From Candidatus Melainabacteria bacterium (GTDB lineage: Bacteria > Cyanobacteriota > Vampirovibrionia > 2-02-FULL-35-15), in assembly GCA_023250175.1 (NCBI GenBank), contig JAHFBD010000080.1, positions 1 to 9,202 of the forward strand: a DNA stretch of 9,202 bases. Reading direction: 5' to 3'. The notes under the pieces were generated by a model. It did no database searches. It saw only the letters and a program-made list of their open reading frames with translations, and had not been told where the DNA came from. The position numbers and the translations under genes are program-made. Below, one piece after another: positions 1 to 5,128 of the stretch; position 1 is the first letter of the stretch; every line of letters starts with the position of its first letter.

Positions 1-1
1 A

Positions 2-121
2 AAAAACAAAGCAAAGATTGCTAATGAGATTAATTTAGAGAAAAACAAAGTAGATTATTTCTTTAATTTACATAGTAGTTTAAGCTTTTTCTTTTTCAAT
101 CTTTTTTTATATAAGAGCAAA
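2..121 (+). CDS. GT9 glycosyltransferase, N-terminal part (runs off left edge, ends at frameshift)
   Basis: Reading from base 2 gives about 40 codons without a stop, ending at TAG 122-124. The translation contains KVDYFFNLHSS, which resembles the 'yD.vidLh.nlrS' stretch in the N-terminal Rossmann domain of glycosyltransferase family 9 (ADP-heptose:LPS heptosyltransferases). The matching continuation, RANRFFQYKKNNRLHAVVNF, lies in the next frame (from about 108 onward) and runs straight into the downstream 174-806 reading frame. The two pieces are therefore one gene split by a +1 shift between 84 and 121, most simply one extra T in the T7 run at 102-108. No start codon is visible because the gene begins outside the window. 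The family assignment of this fragment rests mainly on its continuity with the downstream domain. Confidence 0.55.
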
Positions 122-173
122 TAGATTTTTTCAATATAAAAAAAACAATAGACTTCATGCAGTTGTAAATTTT

Positions 174-806
174 GTGAGTATTTATGATCCCAATATCTCT
201 GCATTTGAAATAGATTCTAAGGTCTTAATTGATGATAGAGATGAACTAGAGCTTTTAAAAACATATGGCTTATTAAGTAGAAATTATATATGTCTGGTCC
301 CTGGAGTTGGAAAGGTTCGGTTAAATAGAGCTTGGCCAATATCTCGATGGTCTGAATTAGCTAGAGGGTTGTTAAAATTGAATCCAAATTTAAAAGTTGT
401 TTATCTGGGTGGACCAGATGAACAATCATTGATTAATAAATTCTCAAATATTGGAGATGGAGTAGTTAATTTGATAGGGGCATTGAATTTATTAGATACA
501 ACAAGAATAATTTCTAGAGCGGCAAATCTAATTTCTTGTGATACCGGTTTATTGCATTTAGCAGCAGGATTATCTGTAAATAATGTTGGATTATATGGAC
601 CTACTAAGCTAGAACGTTCTGGTCCTTTTACAAGTAATTGTCATTTAGTTACTGCAAATGATTGTAAATGTCGAGGAGTGTTAGATGGGGCTAAAAGTTG
701 TATTAAAACAAAAGAAAGACATGGCTATTGTATGGAGGATATAGAAATTGAAGATATTCTTTCCAAATTAAACTTTTCATGTGGGTTAGTTAGAACTTCG
801 GTGTAA
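174..806 (+). CDS. Glycosyltransferase family 9 (heptosyltransferase-like), C-terminal domain
   Basis: This is the nucleotide-sugar-binding half of a GT9 enzyme, a family that transfers heptose or related sugars from an ADP-sugar donor to lipid A core or another cell-surface glycan. Visible motifs are a PG turn at residues 43-44 followed by RAWPISRW, the GGPDE strand end at 79-83, DTGLLHLAAG at 123-132, and YGPT at 141-144. These match the usual C-terminal Rossmann fold. A late cysteine cluster (C164, C166, C176, C186) is common in one branch of this family. Members are usually about 320-370 residues, so 210 is only about 60 percent. The GTG at 174 is probably not the true start: the frame is open upstream to 84 and that stretch (KKNNRLHAVVNF) reads as family sequence. 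The true N-terminus lies in another frame and off the window. Donor and acceptor cannot be named from sequence. Confidence 0.85.
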   Translation: MSIYDPNISAFEIDSKVLIDDRDELELLKTYGLLSRNYICLVPGVGKVRLNRAWPISRWSELARGLLKLNPNLKVVYLGGPDEQSLINKFSNIGDGVVNLIGALNLLDTTRIISRAANLISCDTGLLHLAAGLSVNNVGLYGPTKLERSGPFTSNCHLVTANDCKCRGVLDGAKSCIKTKERHGYCMEDIEIEDILSKLNFSCGLVRTSV

Positions 807-827
807 CTAGTTAGAATTATTAAATAA

Positions 828-836
828 TGCTATTAT
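828..836 (+). promoter_or_regulatory. Candidate extended -10 promoter of the YtxH cluster
   Basis: TGCTATTAT has the extended -10 form TGnTAnnnT and ends 9 bases before the ATG at 846. Only a poor -35 (TAGTTA, 808-813) is 17 bases upstream. A perfect 6-base dyad, ATTATT/AATAAT at 816-828, fills the spacer. Transcription from here would start within a few bases of the ATG, and no Shine-Dalgarno sequence is present. In DNA this AT-rich such hexamers arise by chance, so confidence is modest. Confidence 0.35.
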
Positions 837-845
837 AGTGTTTGT

Positions 846-1151
846 ATGAAATTATCTTTAAAAAGTGGATTGTTTTGGGGGTTAGTGGTTGGTGTTATAA
901 CTGCTTTATTGTATGCCCCTAAATCTGGTAAAGAGCTACGTCATGAACTGAAGGATAAGGTTTCTAATGTCCCTCACCACTTTTTTAATTTTTTAGAGAG
1001 TTTAGTTGATCTTACTGTATCAGTTTTAGATTTTGCTAAGTCAGCCTTTCATGAGCAAAAAGAAAAATTCTCTAATGCATTCAATCTTGGAATTAATGCA
1101 GCAAAGGAAAAAGCAGAGGAATTAAGGAAATTTACAACCAAGGTTTCTTAA
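846..1151 (+). CDS. YtxH domain-containing membrane-anchored protein (copy 1)
   Basis: This is a 101-residue protein with one glycine-rich hydrophobic segment (about residues 8-23) followed at once by the family signature APKSGKELR (24-32). That is the classic YtxH/GvpP-like arrangement, a single membrane helix and then a positively charged, helical, coiled-coil-prone tail. The tail here (about 33-101) is rich in K, E and A and contains a second, milder hydrophobic patch around 46-66. The B. subtilis relative YtxH belongs to a general-stress-linked operon next to the DUF948 protein YtxG; the molecular role of the family is not established. The ATG at 846 has no recognisable ribosome binding site. 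It is the first gene of a tight cluster: the next gene begins 5 bases after its stop. It is paralogous to the protein at 1577-1885. Confidence 0.85.
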   Translation: MKLSLKSGLFWGLVVGVITALLYAPKSGKELRHELKDKVSNVPHHFFNFLESLVDLTVSVLDFAKSAFHEQKEKFSNAFNLGINAAKEKAEELRKFTTKVS

Positions 1152-1156
1152 AACAA

Positions 1157-1537
1157 ATGGTTGATCTAAATGTATTAGTAGTAATTTCATTGGGTATATT
1201 AGCTGTTGTTTCACTTTGTTTAATAGTAGTTTTAATACCAATAGCATCTCAGCTTATAAGGACATTAAATTCTGCCCAGCATTTACTTGATACGGTTAAT
1301 GATGATCTTGAGCCTACAGTAAAAGAAATTAAGGATAGTGTAAGTACTGTTCGGGAGTTTGTTAAAACAGGCTCTTCAAAATTTAGAACTGGACTAGATA
1401 AATTACAAGTAGTTTTAGGTTCCTCTGTCTATGGCTTGTACTGTGGTGTTAAGGAATATGTATCCAGTTACAAAACTGATAAAACCAGCTACAATAATAA
1501 TGGTATATCAAATTTTGATGAATTGGAAAATGAATAG
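1157..1537 (+). CDS. DUF948 (YtxG-like) membrane protein
   Basis: This 126-residue protein has an N-terminal membrane helix at about residues 6-30 (the hydrophobic run ends LIPIASQL). An amphipathic region follows with heptad-like L/V/I spacing (about 31-90: TLNSAQHLLDTVNDDLEPTV and onward), then a polar tail ending in E and N. A short helix anchor plus a coiled coil of this kind is the DUF948 layout (PF06103), the family of B. subtilis YtxG. DUF948 genes commonly sit beside YtxH genes, as here, which supports the assignment more than any single motif does. It begins 5 bases after the preceding stop with no clear Shine-Dalgarno, so translation may be coupled to the upstream gene. The biochemical role of the family is unknown. 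It probably sits in the cytoplasmic membrane. Confidence 0.7.
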   Translation: MVDLNVLVVISLGILAVVSLCLIVVLIPIASQLIRTLNSAQHLLDTVNDDLEPTVKEIKDSVSTVREFVKTGSSKFRTGLDKLQVVLGSSVYGLYCGVKEYVSSYKTDKTSYNNNGISNFDELENE

Positions 1538-1563
1538 ATTTGTAGAGGGTGTCAAAGAGGGGT

Positions 1564-1569
1564 AAAGGG
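1564..1569 (+). promoter_or_regulatory. Shine-Dalgarno site for the second YtxH gene
   Basis: AAAGGG lies 7 bases before the ATG at 1577. A second purine-rich stretch (AGAGGGG) is just upstream at 1556-1562. This is one of only two good ribosome binding sites in the window. Both precede internal genes of the cluster, in contrast to the first gene. Confidence 0.6.
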
Positions 1570-1576
1570 TTAGAAA

Positions 1577-1885
1577 ATGTCAAAAGAAGAAGGAAGTTTT
1601 TTTAAATTTGTTATTGGGTTATTCTCTGGAGTTGTTTCTGGGCTAGTTATAGGATTACTCATGGCTCCAAAGCCAGGTAAAGAATTGCGAGAAGATTTAG
1701 TTAATAAAACTCTGGAGATTAAGGATGTTACCCTTGATAAATTAGAAGAATTACAGGAGTTAAGCAGAGGAAAAGTTTCTAAAGTTGCAAATAATATTCA
1801 GGAAAAAGCTAGTAAGATTAGCTCTAAGCTTGATGCTTTGGCTAATAGAGGTAGTGAAGTTTTAATTCAGGATGAGTTACAGTAA
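1577..1885 (+). CDS. YtxH domain-containing membrane-anchored protein (copy 2)
   Basis: This 102-residue protein has a glycine-rich membrane helix at about residues 9-29 followed by APKPGKELRED (30-40), the YtxH signature. The rest (41-102) is a charged helical tail predicted to form a coiled coil, with repeated L/V positions and many K, E and S. It shares the signature and architecture of the copy at 846-1151 but is clearly diverged in the tail, so the two look like old paralogues, not a recent duplication. The ATG at 1577 is supported by the AAAGGG site upstream. It lies 39 bases after the DUF948 stop and 31 bases before the next start, consistent with one transcript. The family function is not established. 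Confidence 0.85.
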   Translation: MSKEEGSFFKFVIGLFSGVVSGLVIGLLMAPKPGKELREDLVNKTLEIKDVTLDKLEELQELSRGKVSKVANNIQEKASKISSKLDALANRGSEVLIQDELQ

Positions 1886-1886
1886 T

Positions 1887-1904
1887 TTAGAAATCTTAGA
1901 AATC
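1887..1904 (+). repeat. Perfect tandem duplication of a 9-base unit
   Basis: TTAGAAATC occurs twice back to back between the second YtxH gene and the next start, directly before the ribosome binding site at 1905-1909. It may simply be replication slippage in a short spacer. Confidence 0.8.
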
Positions 1905-1909
1905 AAGGA
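1905..1909 (+). promoter_or_regulatory. Shine-Dalgarno site that fixes the GTG start at 1917
   Basis: AAGGA stands 7 bases before the GTG at 1917. The signal peptide that follows has a normal basic n-region (IIKRE) only if translation begins here, so this site decides the start codon. Confidence 0.6.
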
Positions 1910-1916
1910 ATAGAAA

Positions 1917-2702
1917 GTGTTTATAATAAAAAGAGAATGCTTTGTCCTTTTAATTCTGATTTTATTAGTAGCTAACAATTTATTTCTAGTTACTGCTTTT
2001 GCCCAGGAATCTAAACTGATTTTAAGAGAACCACTTGATTCTAAGAAAGAAAATTTAGAAAATAGTCTTCCAACGCCAGTTGAAATAAAAAAATTACCAA
2101 ACTTCCCAGAATTAACTGGTGAGGGTTCTGCAACTCATAAGCTTATTGCTAAGTCTACAAGTATTCCTGTTGATACAAGGCTAAGATTAATTATAGATAA
2201 TTATATAGATGCTACACAAGCAATGGTTGGGGATTATTTTAAAGCGCATATTTTAGAGGATTTTTATATACCAATGGAGCCACCTCAGCTTATAGTTCCG
2301 CGTGGTTCGTGGATAAGAGGCAGGGTTAGTCTTGTAAAGAAACCAAGCCTTTTTAGTATGGCTGGTAAGATTGGATTACATTTGAATCAACTGGTGACTC
2401 CATTTGGAGATGTTACATTGCTGGATGCAGAATTAGATGTTCAACAAGGTATAGTAAACGAGCAAGGTTTACTGGATCCTATGACTAATTTCGGAACAAA
2501 AGCAATTGAGCCAACTCAGGATTTGCTTGATACTTCTCAGGGAAAACTTGTTTCTGTTGCTACTTTGGGGACTCCTGTCGTAGGTGCATTGGTGGCGGGT
2601 TCATTAATTGCATTATTTTCACAAGGGGATAATATTACTTTAACTAAAGGGCAAGAGTTGCAAATAATCTTGAAAAAAGATATTCAGTTAAACTTAAACT
2701 AA
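1917..2702 (+). CDS. Secreted protein of unknown function with signal peptide
   Basis: I do not recognise a named family. The 261-residue product starts with a clear Sec signal peptide: basic residues 5-7, hydrophobic core about 9-28, and an AFA-QES cleavage site after residue 29. It is therefore periplasmic or outer-membrane associated. Residues 30-83 are a polar, proline-containing linker. Residues 84-177 look beta-rich, with a pattern (VGDYFKAHIL ... LIVPRGSWIRGRV) reminiscent of the 'Gd.f.a.l ... ip.Gs.v.G.v' stretch in VirB10/TrbI-like and related envelope beta domains. This is resemblance only. Near the C-terminus there is a glycine/alanine-rich hydrophobic segment (about 218-234), then NITLTKGQELQIILKK, another beta-type ending. 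It follows the YtxH/DUF948 cluster by 31 bases and is probably co-transcribed. Its stop is one base from the stop of the converging asparaginase gene. Confidence 0.75.
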   Translation: MFIIKRECFVLLILILLVANNLFLVTAFAQESKLILREPLDSKKENLENSLPTPVEIKKLPNFPELTGEGSATHKLIAKSTSIPVDTRLRLIIDNYIDATQAMVGDYFKAHILEDFYIPMEPPQLIVPRGSWIRGRVSLVKKPSLFSMAGKIGLHLNQLVTPFGDVTLLDAELDVQQGIVNEQGLLDPMTNFGTKAIEPTQDLLDTSQGKLVSVATLGTPVVGALVAGSLIALFSQGDNITLTKGQELQIILKKDIQLNLN

Positions 2703-2703
2703 A

Positions 2704-3675
2704 CTATAAGATTACGCTTGTATCACCGACTATTTTTCCAGTATGGTTTTTTATCGTACCTTTTAAGAACTCTTTAATAGTAGTATTTTTTATTTCAGAT
2801 TTATTTAACCACTTAAATTCTTTTAATATGTTTAAAATTACTACAGAACGTATTCTAGGAGAGCCATCGGCTATCTTTACTACAATACTCTCACCATTTT
2901 TAGAAGCAATAATTATTCCTTCTGCTCCAACTTTTGTAAGGATTGTAGAGTTTGATGCATGCATAATTTCAGAATCTATTTGATTCTTTCCACCTGTAAG
3001 AAATGGGTTTTGTGTCATTGCAGAAACAATTTTGATGTATTGATTGTTTGTTTTATTTGTTAAATTGGAAAATAATTTTGCAATGTTTATTATTGATAAA
3101 GCAAAAGTAGGTGCACCACAGCCATCAATAGCAATTGAAACATCCTTAGTTTCAGAGAGCTCTTTAATCTTTTTTAATATTTCTTTTTGAAGAGGGTGGT
3201 TAATACTTAGATAACTTTTTGTAGACCAGTTATTTTTTTTACAAACAGCAATCATACCCAAGTGTTTGCCAGAACAATTATTGTGTAATAAAGAGGGCTT
3301 CAAACCCCTTTTGATTAAATTGTTCTTTTCAGGCTCATCCGAGGGTGCATGAACTCCACATTGTAAATCAGATAACAGGAGTTTATTCTTTCTGATAAAG
3401 TTATTTAAAACAGTTAAATGTTTGGCAGAGCCTGTATGAGAACCACATATAATTGCTAACTCTTTTAAAGTTACTGAAACTTTAGAATCAATTATAGGTA
3501 TAGCTTGTATTGGTTTAGCGGTGGATCGTAGGTAAGCAATGTCCCGTATATTGCCTTTATGAAAAACAATTTTTTTATCTTTATTTAAGATACAGATCCA
3601 ACCATAATGTAAGTTTTCAATTATCTGACCTCTATGTGTTATTGCTAAAAGAGCAGGCTGTGGAAAGTTAGTCAT
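2704..3675 (-). CDS. Asparaginase, PF06089 family (Rhizobium AnsA/ReAV type)
   Basis: The enzyme hydrolyses L-asparagine to aspartate and ammonia, probably in the cytoplasm since no signal peptide is seen. All hallmark motifs of the zinc-associated, serine-dependent PF06089 class are present: STAK (S51, K54), CGSH (S79), NNCSGKH (C134, K137), DGCGAP (C186), and the late KVGAEG and DGSPR stretches. They correspond to the Ser-Lys pair, second serine and Cys/Lys/Cys metal site described for R. etli ReAV. The length of 323 residues is normal to slightly short for the family (about 320-370), and the C-terminus IKNHTGKIVGD is family-like, so it appears intact. It is the only - strand gene here. The ATG at 3675 has no Shine-Dalgarno. 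An unusual G+C-rich leader and a palindrome lie just upstream (see 3697-3810), suggesting regulated expression. K, N and I content is like that of its neighbours, so nothing points to recent transfer. Confidence 0.92.
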   Translation of the reverse strand: MTNFPQPALLAITHRGQIIENLHYGWICILNKDKKIVFHKGNIRDIAYLRSTAKPIQAIPIIDSKVSVTLKELAIICGSHTGSAKHLTVLNNFIRKNKLLLSDLQCGVHAPSDEPEKNNLIKRGLKPSLLHNNCSGKHLGMIAVCKKNNWSTKSYLSINHPLQKEILKKIKELSETKDVSIAIDGCGAPTFALSIINIAKLFSNLTNKTNNQYIKIVSAMTQNPFLTGGKNQIDSEIMHASNSTILTKVGAEGIIIASKNGESIVVKIADGSPRIRSVVILNILKEFKWLNKSEIKNTTIKEFLKGTIKNHTGKIVGDTSVIL

Positions 3676-3696
3676 ATTTATTTGTTTCTACTTACC

Positions 3697-3747
3697 GCCG
3701 ATTTTTTCGCTGTGCTCCCAAAACCGGCTTTCCAGAGTGCTTCCGGT
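3697..3747 (-). promoter_or_regulatory. Candidate structured 5' leader of the asparaginase mRNA
   Basis: Read on the - strand, ACCGG (3747-3743) can pair with CCGGT (3727-3723) around a 15-base loop. Alternatively GCCGGTTTT (3728-3720) can pair with AAAATCGGC (3705-3697) as nine continuous pairs, one of them G-U, around a 14-base loop. The two stems share bases 3723-3727, so they exclude each other. Both loops contain AGCAC followed by GAAA, giving an imperfect 24-25-base tandem unit. The second stem ends 21 bases before the ATG. There is no U-run, so it is not an intrinsic terminator. I do not recognise a known riboswitch class. It could equally be a dispersed palindromic repeat. Confidence 0.4.
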
Positions 3748-3753
3748 CTGCCA

Positions 3754-3762
3754 TTTATAACA
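3754..3762 (-). promoter_or_regulatory. Candidate extended -10 promoter of the asparaginase gene
   Basis: On the - strand TGTTATAAA (3762-3754) fits the extended -10 consensus TGnTAtaaT. A transcript would start near 3747, precisely at the beginning of the G+C-rich hairpin region, leaving a leader of about 70 bases. The expected -35 position (3782-3777) reads ATTCAG, a poor match, which is tolerable for an extended -10 promoter. Prediction only. Confidence 0.4.
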
Positions 3763-3810
3763 CTTTACAGATTTTACTGAATAAATCAGATAAAATCTTA
3801 CCTTGTAAGT
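3762..3810. repeat. Long imperfect palindrome over the asparaginase promoter region
   Basis: AGATTTTA (3769-3776) and TAAAATCT (3791-3798) are perfect 8-base inverted arms. Inside them TGA (3778-3780) pairs with TCA (3786-3788) around ATAAA. Outside, ACTT-T-ACA (3762-3769) matches TGTAAGT (3804-3810) apart from one bulged base. The dyad covers the expected -35 area of the candidate promoter at 3754-3762, as an operator for a dimeric regulator would. No T-run follows on either strand, so it is not an ordinary terminator. Confidence 0.5.
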
Positions 3811-4053
3811 CGTTTGCTTAGAAATATTACGCTAGCTAGGTAGTAACATTTATTTATTCATAATAATATAAAATCAGGACTACGTTATTCTCAATTAAGT
3901 AGTGATTGTTCTCAGTTGTTTTATCAGTTGAGTAATTAAAATTCATTTGTTGAGCTTAATTCGCGGTTTTATTTAGGAATATTTTTGAAAACATTAGAAT
4001 GATAGAGCCCTGAATGTAAAATGAAGAATTAACACAATATGTTCTTTTTATTG

Positions 4054-4059
4054 TAGAAT
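4054..4059 (+). promoter_or_regulatory. Weak candidate -10 box before the NTF2-like gene
   Basis: TAGAAT, preceded directly by TTG, ends 10 bases before the ATG at 4070. TTAACA at 4029-4034 is a five-of-six match to TTGACA, but with a long 19-base spacer. No Shine-Dalgarno sequence lies between this box and the ATG. Confidence 0.25.
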
Positions 4060-4069
4060 CGTAGTAGTT

Positions 4070-5128
4070 ATGGCTAAAAGCATAAAAAAGATAACAGTTT
4101 TTCAATTAATAAATATCTTGATATGTCTAATGTTATTTGTTTGGACAGAATTGCCTGTTCATTGCTTTGATTTGCAAAGCGCAGCATTTTCTATAAATGC
4201 AGATACTAGAGATATAGAAAGTGTAACTGAAACAAAAAAAATAAATGAACTTTTAGATGATTTGGAATCTGGTTGGAATAGCCATGATGTTAATAAAGTA
4301 ATCAAGCATTATTCTGATGATTTTGTAAATGGTGATGGTTTGTCTTTAGAGGCAGTACAAAATTTAACAATTGAATTGTGGGATGCATACCCGGATATTA
4401 AAAGTAATTCACAAGAACGATCTGTTAGAGCTTATGGAGAGTTTGCTACTGTAGAAAGTGTTGATCTCTATGAAGCAACATCATTAATGATACGACCAGA
4501 GGTTGGAACTAAGGGTACATTAAAAGCCGTATCAATGGGTAAATTATTTTTAAAGAAATTTGGACCGACCTGGAAAATTGTAAGTGATAGAACTTCTTTT
4601 GAAAAAGTAAGTATTGGATATGGTCTTGGCAGTGAATTAATTGATCAAAGCAAAATTAAACTATCTGCTCCGGAGCAGGTAGTAAGTGGTCATCAATATA
4701 CTGCACAAATTGATTTTAATCTTTCTGAAGATATTAAGCCTGTTGCTGCAATTAGTAAGGAGCTTCTTGTCTATCCTCAATTGAGCTCTGAAGATAAATT
4801 TCGCTTAGTCAATGAAGAGAAACTTGAGAGGTTATTCCCAGCAAATAGAATAAATAAAAATGAGCTAGTTACTGCGACAATTGGTTTAACAGGAGGAGCC
4901 TTAAAACCAAAACTATTAGGATTAGTTTTTTTAACTAAGAGGGTTAATGTTATACCGGTATCAGATGAAATTAATGAAGTAACCATAATAAAATCACCAG
5001 CAAAGTCAGCTCTAAGCAAGACTGCGGAAGACAATTGCTCATTGGAAGAACAATCACAAAAAAATAACGATAAACAAGAAGATTCTAAAGATGCTAAAGA
5101 CATTGATAAATCAAACTCTGAGCAATAA
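4070..5128 (+). CDS. Secreted or membrane-anchored NTF2-like (DUF4440/SnoaL-type) protein
   Basis: This is a 352-residue protein of unknown function. Residues 1-8 are basic and 9-26 hydrophobic, giving a signal peptide or anchor; PVHC at 29-32 is not a good lipobox. Residues about 55-185 read as an NTF2-like fold: a helix with LLDDLESGWNSHDVNKVIKHYSDDF, then alternating beta strands (AYGEFATVESVDLYEA, KGTLKAVSMGKLFLKKFGPTWKIVSD). That helix-plus-'W..hD...v...Y..DF' beginning is typical of DUF4440/SnoaL-type domains, which serve as binding pockets or enzymes and do not reveal a substrate. Residues about 195-297 form a second, beta-rich region I do not recognise. The last 35 residues are acidic and K/D/S/Q-rich, probably disordered. 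Its last 12 codons and stop overlap the start of tilS by 38 bases in another frame, so the low-complexity tail may exist partly to accommodate that start. Confidence 0.75.
   Translation: MAKSIKKITVFQLINILICLMLFVWTELPVHCFDLQSAAFSINADTRDIESVTETKKINELLDDLESGWNSHDVNKVIKHYSDDFVNGDGLSLEAVQNLTIELWDAYPDIKSNSQERSVRAYGEFATVESVDLYEATSLMIRPEVGTKGTLKAVSMGKLFLKKFGPTWKIVSDRTSFEKVSIGYGLGSELIDQSKIKLSAPEQVVSGHQYTAQIDFNLSEDIKPVAAISKELLVYPQLSSEDKFRLVNEEKLERLFPANRINKNELVTATIGLTGGALKPKLLGLVFLTKRVNVIPVSDEINEVTIIKSPAKSALSKTAEDNCSLEEQSQKNNDKQEDSKDAKDIDKSNSEQ

Larger units (their letters stand above)
3676..4069. other. Divergent intergenic region, 394 bases
   Basis: This is the only long gap, lying between the divergent starts of the asparaginase (-) and the NTF2-like gene (+). 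No open reading frame with coding character and no tRNA-like T-arm was seen. Bases 3691-3752 are about 56 percent G+C (35 of 62), against an AT-rich background, and form hairpins. Bases 3762-3810 form an imperfect palindrome. From 3811 to 4069 the sequence is AT-rich with only weak repeats: a CAGTTG direct repeat at 3913 and 3925, GTTGAG at 3927 and 3949, and an imperfect dyad around GCTAGC at 3827-3846. A weak -10-like TAGAAT at 4054-4059 precedes the next gene. Confidence 0.8.

Noticed and set aside
29..173. GTG at 174 as the true start of a short stand-alone glycosyltransferase
   Set aside because: The reading frame continues upstream to 84 with family-like sequence (KKNNRLHAVVNF), no Shine-Dalgarno precedes 174, and the protein would lack the whole N-terminal domain.
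2704..3675. Asparaginase gene as a recently acquired island because it is the only - strand gene
   Set aside because: Its base composition and K/N/I-rich protein resemble those of its neighbours, and no repeats, integrase or tRNA flank it.
3827..3846. Imperfect dyad around GCTAGC (TTAC...GTAA)
   Set aside because: The matching arms are short and interrupted, and it is not placed against any promoter or start. Probably chance.
3890..3961. CAGTTG and GTTGAG direct repeats and AATTAA/TTAATT inverted pairs in the divergent spacer
   Set aside because: Each unit is only six or seven bases in a strongly AT-rich background and the spacing is irregular, so they do not make a convincing operator array or CRISPR.
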